33,911 nucleotides of DNA. Source: Candidatus Aciduliprofundum sp. GTDB lineage: Archaea; Thermoplasmatota; Thermoplasmata; Thermoplasmatales; ARK-15. The notes beneath the pieces are model-generated. The model saw nothing but the letters and a program-made list of their open reading frames with translations, made no database searches and was not told the origin of the DNA. The translations under genes were made by a program, and so were the position numbers. This document shows, piece by piece, positions 26,918 to 33,911 of the stretch; the stretch's first letter is position 1, and every line of letters begins with the position of its first letter. The stretch lies in assembly GCA_002878135.1 (NCBI GenBank), contig PNIT01000112.1, positions 1 through 33,911 on the forward strand, written 5' to 3'.

Positions 26918-27264
26918 TCACCCAGTATAAGCTTTGCAGCCTTTATTGGTACCACGCATATGATCTTCATTCCATCCTCAGATCTTATCCTGTGGAATAT
27001 ATTTGGTGGAATAAATATAAAATCGCCCTCCCTCAGGGGAAGCTCTCTATCCCCCAGCCTCACATTACCCTTTCCCTCAACTATGAATATCTCATGCTCA
27101 TAATCGTGCGAATGTGAGGGTGTCTCACCCCTTGGGGGTATGTTTATAAGTCTCATTGAAAAATTCTGTGCACCATTCTTGTGAGTTATTAGCCATCTAA
27201 TCCTTGCTCCCCCCTCCATCTCAATCTCTTCTACCTCATCGAAGTGTTTCACAAAACCTTCCAT
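26914..27264 (-). CDS. Small cupin-domain protein
   Basis: This 116-aa single-domain cupin has motif 1 SHSHDYEHEIFIVEG, giving two His, one Glu and the glycine turn. Motif 2 is PPNIFHRI, with the third His. Together these form a metal site. Such proteins may be dioxygenases, isomerases or ligand-binding regulators. Nothing in the sequence decides between them. It is co-transcribed with the small M50 protease (4-bp overlap). Its TATA box (AAATATTTAAAA, about 27287-27297) lies in the 3' end of the upstream spermidine-synthase-like gene. Confidence 0.85.
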   Translation of the reverse strand: MEGFVKHFDEVEEIEMEGGARIRWLITHKNGAQNFSMRLINIPPRGETPSHSHDYEHEIFIVEGKGNVRLGDRELPLREGDFIFIPPNIFHRIRSEDGMKIICVVPIKAAKLILGD

Positions 27265-27286
27265 GTGGATAGGAATGCAGAATCAT

Positions 27287-27297
27287 TTTAAATATTT
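27287..27297 (-). promoter_or_regulatory. TATA box of cupin-M50 operon
   Basis: The minus strand reads AATATTTAAAA, centred about 27 bp before ATG 27264 and overlapping the stop codon of the upstream gene. Confidence 0.5.
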
Positions 27298-27974
27298 TCC
27301 CTCATGCTAATTATTTTTTTCACAAGTTTCCTGGGAAAAATATTATTTTCATGTATTTTTTTAACTATTTCCTCTTTATCATGTGAGGAGGCAACTATCA
27401 CCATGTTATTTTCAATAATTGTAGGACCAACCCTGTATACCTTAAAATTCCTCCGCAATGTTTCAATAAAATTCTTCAATTTCAACCTATCCTGCAATGT
27501 TAGTGCATAATTAGTGATGAAAAAACCATCCGGGTAAAGTATATTCTTCACAGAACACACAAAATCCTCCTTGAGAAAATGTTCAGGTATGCCATACCTG
27601 TCGTACGCATCCAGTATTACCACATGGAATCTATCATTGCATGAGATCACAAAATCCTTTCCATCTGTTATGTGAACAATCTCTTTATTCATGTCTAAAA
27701 ATTTTGATGCCATCTCCATTGACCTTTTATCAATGTCCACTGCCTCTATATGCACATCCTTAAAGAGTGACCTTACCTGGAAGATGGTGGTTCCACCCCC
27801 GAGGCCTATGATCAATACCTTTGGATCCTTGAAGAATGATATAAAGGGTAGGAAAACATCCCAGTATGAGCCCGTGTATATCCTCCTTGGATCTATTACT
27901 GAAAAGACCCTGTCATTGCATTTAAGATAGTATCTTCCAAGGAACCTCTTCCAGGTCCATCTGCATTCATCCAT
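27288..27974 (-). CDS. Spermidine-synthase-like protein
   Basis: This 228-aa protein has the aminopropyltransferase Rossmann fold. VLIIGLGGGTTIFQV is the nucleoside-binding loop, HIEAVDIDKRSMEMA follows strand 2, then comes the DGKDFV segment. Where true spermidine synthases have a DSSDPxGP-type motif, it carries VILDAYDRYGIPEHFL, as in the less-studied spermidine-synthase-like family. The N-terminal beta domain is also shorter than usual. Polyamine synthesis is therefore possible but not secure. A TATA box (about 27998-28005) 27 bp upstream supports a leaderless mRNA divergent from the permease. Confidence 0.75.
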   Translation of the reverse strand: MDECRWTWKRFLGRYYLKCNDRVFSVIDPRRIYTGSYWDVFLPFISFFKDPKVLIIGLGGGTTIFQVRSLFKDVHIEAVDIDKRSMEMASKFLDMNKEIVHITDGKDFVISCNDRFHVVILDAYDRYGIPEHFLKEDFVCSVKNILYPDGFFITNYALTLQDRLKLKNFIETLRRNFKVYRVGPTIIENNMVIVASSHDKEEIVKKIHENNIFPRKLVKKIISMRENI

Positions 27975-27997
27975 GGTCCTTTGTATTGTTTCTCAAA

Positions 27998-28028
27998 ATT
28001 ATATTTTTTTCCCAAGAAAAATATTTAA
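27998..28028. promoter_or_regulatory. Divergent TATA boxes for spermidine-synthase-like gene and permease
   Basis: On the minus strand TATAATTT (about 27998-28005) is 27 bp before ATG 27974. On the plus strand ATATTTAA (28021-28028) is about 26 bp before ATG 28051. The two promoters are separated by only about 15 bp. Confidence 0.5.
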
Positions 28029-28050
28029 CACCGAGTTAATTCTACATCCA

Positions 28051-29262
28051 ATGCTTATCACAGGACTTGCAATATTCCTGATCACATACGCCCTTATCTC
28101 AATAAGGAGGAGAAAAGGAAGCAGGATAACAAGACCAACTGCGGCATTATTCGGTGCTTCCCTAATGATCATATTCGGTGTTGTAAGTGTTGAGCAGGCT
28201 CTTTCTTCAATTGACCTCAACATAATTTTTCTCCTGATAGGCATGATGGCCATGGTATCAATATTCCAGTTTTCTGGATTCTTTGAGTGGATAATATCAA
28301 GGATAGTACTGATAAGCAGGACCTCCGGAAGGCTTTTTCTTTTTGTTTCCATATCCACAGCATTTCTATCTGCCCTGTTTGTAAACGATGCCGTTGTTCT
28401 ATTCTTTACTCCAATAATATTGAGCATAACAAAGGAGAATGGTCTTGATCCTGTACCATTCCTCATATCCGAGATATTCTCTGCAAACATAGGAAGTGTT
28501 GCAACGGAGATAGGAAATCCCCAGAACGCCTATATAGCCATTAAAAGCTCCATACCCTTCTTCCATTATCTCCTTCTTATGCTCCCCGTATCCATAGTAT
28601 CCCTTGCAATCTCATTACTCATAATATACTATTTCTACAGGGGTGAGATGAAAAGGGAACTTAAAACGGACATTGAGAAAAAAATGATAAGGAATAATAA
28701 ACTATTCTATTCTGCATCCATTACAATGATTCTTATATTATTTTCTTTCTTTTTCTCCAGGAATATAGCCATAATACCCTTCATAGGGGCATCAATACTC
28801 CTTTTTCTCTCACCCTTCATATCCGAGGTTGATCCAAGGAGGATAATAAAGGATATTGACTGGGGAATCATACTATTCTTTGTTGGTCTTTTTATAGTTC
28901 TCGAGGGTGTAATTCTTTCTGGCATACTATCATCAATGATGTATGCATTCGATTCCCTTGGTCTTCAGATCACCTCACCATTATGGTACGTTACATTCGT
29001 TGCCATAGTTTCAAACCTTGTGAGCAATGTTCCAGCTGTACTTTTAATATCGCCAATCACAGGTGGTAAATTCTGGCTGCTTCTTGCAATGTCATCCACA
29101 CTCGCGGGCAATGCCACCATAATAGGTGCCGTTGCAAACATAATTGTTCTTGAAATAGCGTCCTTATGGGGTGTTGAGATATCATGGACAACATTTTCAA
29201 AGGTAGGTCTTCCAGTAACCATACTTACAATTATCTCAGGAACCCTGATTCTCCTCATCTAG
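28051..29262 (+). CDS. ArsB/NhaD-superfamily anion or Na+/H+ permease
   Basis: This 403-aa protein has about 11 transmembrane helices. The paired re-entrant hairpins are marked by FVNDAVVLFFTP and IGNPQNAYIAI in the first half and by SNVPAVLLISP and AGNATIIGAVANIIV in the second. These are the signatures of the ArsB/NhaD/P-protein branch of the ion transporter superfamily. The cargo could be arsenite, sodium or a dicarboxylate. An open frame extends upstream to 27973, but the TATA box at 28021 and homologue-like length favour ATG 28051. The gene runs 27 bp into the 3' end of srp54 on the other strand. Confidence 0.85.
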   Translation: MLITGLAIFLITYALISIRRRKGSRITRPTAALFGASLMIIFGVVSVEQALSSIDLNIIFLLIGMMAMVSIFQFSGFFEWIISRIVLISRTSGRLFLFVSISTAFLSALFVNDAVVLFFTPIILSITKENGLDPVPFLISEIFSANIGSVATEIGNPQNAYIAIKSSIPFFHYLLLMLPVSIVSLAISLLIIYYFYRGEMKRELKTDIEKKMIRNNKLFYSASITMILILFSFFFSRNIAIIPFIGASILLFLSPFISEVDPRRIIKDIDWGIILFFVGLFIVLEGVILSGILSSMMYAFDSLGLQITSPLWYVTFVAIVSNLVSNVPAVLLISPITGGKFWLLLAMSSTLAGNATIIGAVANIIVLEIASLWGVEISWTTFSKVGLPVTILTIISGTLILLI

Positions 29263-30603
29263 ACCAGGCATCTCTTTGCCGAACTGTTTTTTCAGTAACC
29301 TCATCATCTTCCTGTTTCCCTTCATATTCTTCATGGCATTCACCATATTGTTGAACTCCTTGAGAAGCTCCCTTACATCCTCAGGTCTTGTACCGGAACC
29401 CCTGGCTATCCTGTCTATCCTCGTCCCCTTTATTATGCCTGGATTCTCAAGCTCCTCGTAGGTCATTGAATCGAGTATTACCCTGTATTTCTTCAGCTTC
29501 TCCTCAGATTTCTCCATGAAGGAATCATCAAGTTTTTCCCCTCCAGGTAGGGAGAAGGTGGGTATTGAGCTGAAAATCTTCTGGAGTATTCCGGGTTTTG
29601 ATACCTGTTCCCATATCTCGTACATGTCCTTCAGGTTAAATTTTCCAGAGAGTAGTTTTTCAGCTGTCTTCTCAGCCTCCTTTTCATCTATCTCAAGTTC
29701 CTTCGCTGTCTCCAGCAGTGTCTGAAGATCCCCCAGACCGAGCAGCCTTGAAATGAACCTCTTTGGGTCAAATATCTCTATGTCATCCAGGTGTTCCCCA
29801 GTTCCTATGAATGCTATTGGAGCACCAGTTTCTGCAACTGCACTGAGTGCACCACCACCCTTTGCCGTACCATCCATCTTTGTGAGGATTACACCCGTTA
29901 TTCCAACAGCCTCATTGAAGGCCTTTGCCTGTCTACCTGCCATCTGGCCTATGGTTGCATCCAGAACGAGGAATATCTCATCCGGTTTTATTATCTCCTT
30001 GAGAATCTTAAGTTCCTGTATCAGTGAATCCTCAAGGTCATGCCTTCCTGATGTATCAAATATTGCCACCTCATTCCCCCTGTGTATCTTTAGATATTCC
30101 TTTGCTATCCTTGTGGCATCATTCTCACCCCTCATTGAGAAAACGGGTACATTGAGCTGAGCTCCAATCTGTTCCAGCTGCTCCATTGCCGCTGGCCTGT
30201 GTACATCGCATGCCACAAGGTGTACTGCCAGACCCTTCCTCATAAAGAACCTTGCAATCTTGCCAGCGGTGGTAGTCTTACCATGACCGTAGAGTCCAAC
30301 GAGCATTATCTTCTGGGGGACAAGCTTTATCTCCTTGCCCTTTCCAAGTATGGAGACAAGTTCCTCATATATTATCCTTATTATATAATTTCTGGGGCTC
30401 ATTCCCTCGGGAGGTTTTTCATTCAGTGCCCTGTCCTGCACCTTTTTACTTATCCTCAGGGCCAGCTGAACATTAACGTCACTCTTTAAAAGTGCCCTCT
30501 GTATATCCCTCACAACATCATCCACTATCTCCCTGTCCACATAGGAGGCCCTGGTAATCTTCCTTATCGTTTCCCTGAGAGACTGCCCTAGTCCTTCAAG
30601 CAT
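29236..30603 (-). CDS. srp54: Signal recognition particle 54 kDa GTPase
   Basis: This 455-aa protein has the N, G and M domains in order. The N domain helices cover residues 1-95. The G domain has GLYGHGKTTT (103-112), DTSGRHD, the TKMDGTAKGG motif, and GTGEHLDD at its close. The M domain, from about 300, is rich in Met and basic residues and includes GSGTRPEDVREL, which binds SRP RNA. SRP54 binds signal sequences and docks at FtsY. Its partner SRP19 is at 5515. A TTAATTAAAT box (about 30624-30633) lies 26-28 bp upstream, inside the 3' end of the TatD-like gene, so it can be expressed alone. Confidence 0.96.
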   Translation of the reverse strand: MLEGLGQSLRETIRKITRASYVDREIVDDVVRDIQRALLKSDVNVQLALRISKKVQDRALNEKPPEGMSPRNYIIRIIYEELVSILGKGKEIKLVPQKIMLVGLYGHGKTTTAGKIARFFMRKGLAVHLVACDVHRPAAMEQLEQIGAQLNVPVFSMRGENDATRIAKEYLKIHRGNEVAIFDTSGRHDLEDSLIQELKILKEIIKPDEIFLVLDATIGQMAGRQAKAFNEAVGITGVILTKMDGTAKGGGALSAVAETGAPIAFIGTGEHLDDIEIFDPKRFISRLLGLGDLQTLLETAKELEIDEKEAEKTAEKLLSGKFNLKDMYEIWEQVSKPGILQKIFSSIPTFSLPGGEKLDDSFMEKSEEKLKKYRVILDSMTYEELENPGIIKGTRIDRIARGSGTRPEDVRELLKEFNNMVNAMKNMKGNRKMMRLLKKQFGKEMPGLDEENQGS

Positions 30604-30623
30604 AGATTTAAAAATGTGAATTG

Positions 30624-30633
30624 TTAATTAAAT
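30624..30633 (-). promoter_or_regulatory. TATA box of srp54
   Basis: The minus strand reads ATTTAATTAA, centred about 26 bp before ATG 30603. It overlaps the stop codon of the upstream TatD-like gene. Confidence 0.5.
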
Positions 30634-31380
30634 TTTTCCGAAGAATCTCCTTGCATTCTCGAAGGAGATTTTCCTTATTATATCTCCCCTGACGCCATTT
30701 GCTCTCAGATATTTTACGGTCTTTGGCACAGAGAGTGCATCGCTTGGACCCGTGTTTATGAGATCGCTGTTCAGCATTCCCTCCTCAAAGATTTCAATAT
30801 TTTTATAGACATCCTCAGGTTTCAATCTACCCTCCCTTACAGTGAGTCCGTAGTGCAATCCCTTTCCCCTTACCATGTCTATTACATCCATATTGATGTG
30901 ATCTATGACAACAAGATCGGGGGAGATGCCAACACCTTCAATCACATCAATCTCCTTCTTCACAATCACCTTCCTATCTGTAAATGGTGTGTGAACTATC
31001 ACGGGTTTATCATAGCTCTTTGCCAACTTGAGCATCTCCCTGAAAACATCCACCTCTATGGACCTCTCTGAGTTAATGCCCACCTCTCCTATTGCAACAA
31101 CATTCTCCATGGAAAGGAACTCCTCTATGATACGAATACCTTCCTTCCAGTCTGCTGGTATATTCAATGGATGCATACCAACAGCGGCGTAGAGCTCTAT
31201 GCCATTGGCCTTTGCATTCTTTCTGTAAACGTTTAGAATGCTGTTTGCCTCATCAAAAAGGCCCTTCACTGTTGTGGGTGAACCCACCGTACAGGACACA
31301 AGCTTCTCTATTCCTGCTATGGCCATATTTTCAAGATCCATATAACTTGCGAGATGAACATGCGTATGTGAATCTATCAT
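30628..31380 (-). CDS. TatD-like TIM-barrel metal-dependent hydrolase
   Basis: This 250-aa protein has the amidohydrolase metal ligands in order: HTHVH at the N-terminus (residues 5-8), GMHPLNIP, the glutamate of AIGEVGI, VIVHTPF, VIDHIN and the aspartate in TGPSDAL. This is the archaeal COG1099-type relative of TatD. TatD proteins are Mg2+-dependent nucleases, but this archaeal group has not been assigned a secure substrate. A TTTATTAAAAT box about 24 bp upstream indicates a leaderless transcript divergent from the MFS gene at 31454. Confidence 0.85.
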   Translation of the reverse strand: MIDSHTHVHLASYMDLENMAIAGIEKLVSCTVGSPTTVKGLFDEANSILNVYRKNAKANGIELYAAVGMHPLNIPADWKEGIRIIEEFLSMENVVAIGEVGINSERSIEVDVFREMLKLAKSYDKPVIVHTPFTDRKVIVKKEIDVIEGVGISPDLVVIDHINMDVIDMVRGKGLHYGLTVREGRLKPEDVYKNIEIFEEGMLNSDLINTGPSDALSVPKTVKYLRANGVRGDIIRKISFENARRFFGKI

Positions 31381-31400
31381 GGATTTACATTGAAAAGGAT

Positions 31401-31430
31401 TTTAATAAATTTTACCGGCAAGCTTAAAAT
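31401..31430. promoter_or_regulatory. Divergent TATA boxes for TatD-like and MFS genes
   Basis: ATTTATTAAA on the minus strand (31401-31410) serves the TatD-like ATG at 31380. TTAAAAT on the plus strand (31424-31430) is about 26 bp before the MFS ATG at 31454. Confidence 0.5.
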
Positions 31431-31453
31431 ATTCATAGAATTCTGAGAGGAGG

Positions 31454-32845
31454 ATGAACAGGAGGCTCATACTTCTAACAACCTCAATCGCATCATTTAT
31501 AACACCATTCACATCCACTGTAATAACATTCGCCGTTCCAAGAATAGGAAGTGAGTTCAGTGCAAGCTTCAATCTTGTTACAATTGTACCAGTTTCATTT
31601 CTCATATCCCTCACCTCACTGATGATTACACTAGGTAGATTATCCGACATCTATGGAAGGCCCACGTTTCTGAGGCTGGGCTTTTTGTTATTTATCATAT
31701 CATCCATATTGATCTATATTTCACAGAATATCTACCAGCTAATTCTTTTCATATTTATAGGGGGCGTGGGTGGAGCGCTCTTGGGCACGAATTCCACTGC
31801 CATAATAACACATGTATATGATAAAAATAGGGGAGGTGCCCTTGGAATAAACGCGATGTCTGTATATCTGGGACTTACACTTGCCCCATTCCTCGGGGGC
31901 ATCATAATACAGCTCTATGGATGGAGGTCAATATTCCTTTTAAATATCCTAATTGCCACTTCAGCATTTATAATCTCAATGTTCACACTGAAGGAGATTG
32001 AAAATGTGAGGGGTTCAAATCCAGATTTTTCGGGTATGTTTTTATTCTCCGGATCTCTATTATCCATAACATCATTCCTTACAACATTCGAGATCTTCGG
32101 TCTCTTTAAGACATTACCATTGATATTTTTTGGTATATTGCTATTCATGATATTCATAATGGTGGAGAGGAGGAAAGATCATCCCCTGATTGATATTAAT
32201 ATATTCAGGAACAATAGAACATTTACATTTTCCAACATATCAGCATTCCTCAACTATCTCAGCACATTCTCGATAGTCTTCATATTTTCCATATATTTGC
32301 AGATAGTGCTTGGCATAGGTCCCTTCTATTCTGGCATCATACTTTCCATTGAACCAATCCTGATGGTGGCAATATCACCCCTGTCCGGGAGGCTCTCCGA
32401 TTTTTATGGTTCAAGGGAGATAGCCGCCATTGGAACTTGCATCATAGGAGTGGGATTCATACTTCTTTATGCCCTTGATCTCTCAAACGTATGGAATATT
32501 ATCATCTCCCTTGCTGTGATTGGAACCGGTTTTGGGCTTTTCACTGCCCCAAACACAAACTCCGTCATGGGGTCAGCTGGAAAAAAGGAGCTTTCCCTTG
32601 CATCAGGCATACTGGGTACCATGAGGTTCACAGGCCAGATTCTTAGCATAGTACTCTCAAGCTTTATCATTTCAAGTGCACTTCCAAGGAGTGCCCTTTA
32701 CCTCATGTTCACGGGTTATATGAAGGGTATAGGTTTCATAAACTCTGCAGAGTATGTTTCAGCAATCAAAACCGCTGTAATCATCTCCGCTGTTCTGAGT
32801 TTCCTTGCTTCATTCACCTCACTTATGAAGAGCAGGGGGGAATAA
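31454..32845 (+). CDS. MFS efflux transporter, DHA2-like
   Basis: This 463-aa membrane protein has about 14 hydrophobic segments. The first MFS loop is LGRLSDIYGRPTFLRLG, the helix-5 segment is LAPFLGGIIIQLYGWR and the second-half loop is SGRLSDFYGSREIAA. This is the EmrB/QacA-type drug:proton antiporter layout, shorter than the DHA2 pump at 24232 because it lacks that protein's extra loop. GAGAGGAGG directly before the ATG would serve as a ribosome-binding site only if transcription starts further upstream. An ABC exporter follows after 31 bp, so this may be a resistance cluster. Confidence 0.87.
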   Translation: MNRRLILLTTSIASFITPFTSTVITFAVPRIGSEFSASFNLVTIVPVSFLISLTSLMITLGRLSDIYGRPTFLRLGFLLFIISSILIYISQNIYQLILFIFIGGVGGALLGTNSTAIITHVYDKNRGGALGINAMSVYLGLTLAPFLGGIIIQLYGWRSIFLLNILIATSAFIISMFTLKEIENVRGSNPDFSGMFLFSGSLLSITSFLTTFEIFGLFKTLPLIFFGILLFMIFIMVERRKDHPLIDINIFRNNRTFTFSNISAFLNYLSTFSIVFIFSIYLQIVLGIGPFYSGIILSIEPILMVAISPLSGRLSDFYGSREIAAIGTCIIGVGFILLYALDLSNVWNIIISLAVIGTGFGLFTAPNTNSVMGSAGKKELSLASGILGTMRFTGQILSIVLSSFIISSALPRSALYLMFTGYMKGIGFINSAEYVSAIKTAVIISAVLSFLASFTSLMKSRGE

Positions 32846-32876
32846 TTTTTATGATCAGACACATGGAGGTATAGTT

Positions 32877-33770
32877 ATGGAGATAATAGCAAGGAATCTT
32901 TCCAAGAATTACGAGGGTAAAACTCTTGCCCTGGATAATATTAACTTCAATATCTCCATGAATGGCATAGTGGCGATCATTGGTAAGAATGGTGCAGGTA
33001 AGACTACCCTTGTGAGGATTCTGGCAACGCAGCTCCTCCCCACCCGGGGTAGTGCATTCATAAATGGGTTCAATGTTGTGGATGAGGCGGATAGGGTGAG
33101 GGAGATCATAGCGGCTGTACCCCAGGAGGCCAGGGCAGTTCCATGGCTGACGCCACTTCAGACAGTTTCCTCATACCTAATGTGGAGGGGTCTTTCATAC
33201 AGGGAATCAAGGGAAAGAGCTAAGGATGTCCTAAGAACACTCGGTCTAGAGAGTGTTGAAAATGAAAAGAATAGGAAACTTTCCGGGGGAATGAAGAGGA
33301 AGGTACTTGTTGCAACTGTTATATCAAGCGATGCTCCCGTGATATTCCTGGATGAACCCACCACGGGTCTTGATTACATATCAAGAAAGGAACTCTGGGG
33401 GATTCTTCAGTCCATGAAGTATAACAGGTTAATCATACTCACCACCCACTACCTTGAAGAGGCTGAGGTGCTGGGTGATAGGGTGGGCATACTGGACAGG
33501 GGTAAACTCCTTGCATTTGGATCCATGGATGATCTCAGAAGGATTGTCAAATACCCATTCAGCATAAAGATATCAGGCGATGTTAAGCTGAATTCCATAA
33601 ACGGTTACCTCAAAAGGCTCTTAAATGGTGAAATACAGATATTTTCAACACAGGAGGAGATATTTGAGATGGCAAGCGATCTCCTTGAAAGGGGTATAAA
33701 GTTCACCGTCCAGGAGGTATCACTGAACAATATATTCGAATTCCTTGTTGAAGGGGGTGTTGAGGATTAG
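32877..33770 (+). CDS. ABC transporter ATP-binding subunit, DrrA/ABC-2 type
   Basis: This 297-aa ATPase has Walker A GKNGAGKTTL (about residues 37-46), a Q-loop VPQEARA, the signature LSGGMKRK, Walker B VIFLDEPTTGLDY and the H-loop TTHYLEEAE. The C-terminal 75 residues form the extra domain found in drug- and polysaccharide-exporting ABC-2 ATPases. The start ATG follows GGAGGTATAGTT, a good ribosome-binding site. Its stop overlaps the start of the membrane subunit. The neighbouring MFS pump supports an export role. The substrate is unknown. Confidence 0.92.
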   Translation: MEIIARNLSKNYEGKTLALDNINFNISMNGIVAIIGKNGAGKTTLVRILATQLLPTRGSAFINGFNVVDEADRVREIIAAVPQEARAVPWLTPLQTVSSYLMWRGLSYRESRERAKDVLRTLGLESVENEKNRKLSGGMKRKVLVATVISSDAPVIFLDEPTTGLDYISRKELWGILQSMKYNRLIILTTHYLEEAEVLGDRVGILDRGKLLAFGSMDDLRRIVKYPFSIKISGDVKLNSINGYLKRLLNGEIQIFSTQEEIFEMASDLLERGIKFTVQEVSLNNIFEFLVEGGVED

Positions 33771-33911
33771 GAAAATAATAAATCAGGTAATTGCCTCAAT
33801 ACTTGTGAATTCAATCTACGCCATGGTGAACTATCCCGTCGTAATGATCAATACAATTCTGGCCCCGCTTTCCATACTTGCAGTTGTCACGTTCGCAAGC
33901 CATGGGGCGCT
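33757..33911 (+). CDS. ABC-2 type permease subunit, N-terminal fragment
   Basis: Only the first 51 codons are inside the window. The frame starts with GTG at 33757 (or TTG at 33760), overlapping the ATPase stop by 14 bp, and is open to the window edge. The N-terminus is a basic amphipathic stretch followed by the beginning of a hydrophobic helix (NTILAPLSILAVVTF), as in ABC-2 permeases. The AAGGGGG just before the start is a plausible ribosome-binding site. The identity is inferred largely from its position after the ATPase. Confidence 0.7.
   Translation, partial: MLRIRKIINQVIASILVNSIYAMVNYPVVMINTILAPLSILAVVTFASHGA

Noticed and set aside
27999-28490. 163-codon frame on the minus strand
   Set aside because: It is antisense to the ArsB/NhaD permease and would start inside a helix-coding region. 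It has no TATA box.
29753-30160. 135-codon open frame on the plus strand
   Set aside because: It lies wholly antisense to srp54, whose domains are unmistakable. Its Ser/Pro/Ile-rich translation is what antisense reading of this AGG-rich codon use produces.

Overview
This window is chromosomal DNA from an archaeon, most likely a member of the Thermoplasmata (relatives of Thermoplasma, Ferroplasma or Cuniculiplasma). The evidence is a TATA-binding protein, SRP19 and SRP54, ribosomal protein S8e, Hel308 helicase, a fused-type tRNA-splicing endonuclease, an isopentenyl phosphate kinase, strong AGG use for arginine, and several MFS efflux pumps. Many genes have a TATA-like box about 25 bp before the ATG, which points to mostly leaderless mRNAs. 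No species can be named from the sequence alone. There is no transposase, integrase, CRISPR array or phage gene. This is dense core chromosome, with many 4-bp ATGA overlaps and convergent 3' overlaps.

Layout. 70-4035 (+): an operon of a TPR protein, isopentenyl phosphate kinase, type 2 IPP isomerase, a ZPR1-type zinc protein and a small helical protein, covering the last steps of isoprenoid precursor (archaeal lipid) synthesis. 4030-6149: a phosphoribosyltransferase (-), a 58-aa small gene (+), a single-stranded DNA-binding protein with a structured 5' leader (+), and the S8e-SRP19 pair (-). 6226-7041 (-): tRNA-Thr(CGU), abutting a membrane protein gene. 7114-10835 (+): a GTPase-less SelB/EF-Tu-like protein, a UbiE-like methyltransferase, TBP and a PDZ-containing site-2 protease. 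10832-14945: a small four-Cys protein (-), a GNAT acetyltransferase (+), then a minus-strand DNA/RNA-processing block of Hel308, a small Ras-like GTPase and EndA.

14995-20361 (+): AlaRS, a second site-2 protease with a sequon-rich ectodomain, and a tRNA-guanine transglycosylase of bacterial rather than archaeal type, all overlapping. 20387-22064: a Pct-like CoA-transferase (+) and tRNA-Thr(UGU) (-). 22411-26365 (+): a histidine phosphatase, two MFS transporters and a MarR regulator. 26327-27974 (-): a third, minimal M50 protease, a cupin and a spermidine-synthase-like protein. 28051-31380: an ArsB/NhaD-type permease (+), SRP54 (-) and a TatD-like hydrolase (-). 31454-33911 (+): a DHA2-type MFS pump and an ABC exporter cut off by the window edge.

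The points most worth a second look are: the bacterial-type Tgt; the translation-factor-like protein without a G domain; a 43-nt stem-loop predicted to sit at the extreme 5' end of the ssb mRNA; perfect palindromes with a CTTT/AAAG core just upstream of both tRNA-Thr genes; a tRNA whose first base is the last base of an upstream stop codon; and a tRNA-Thr with C at position 55.
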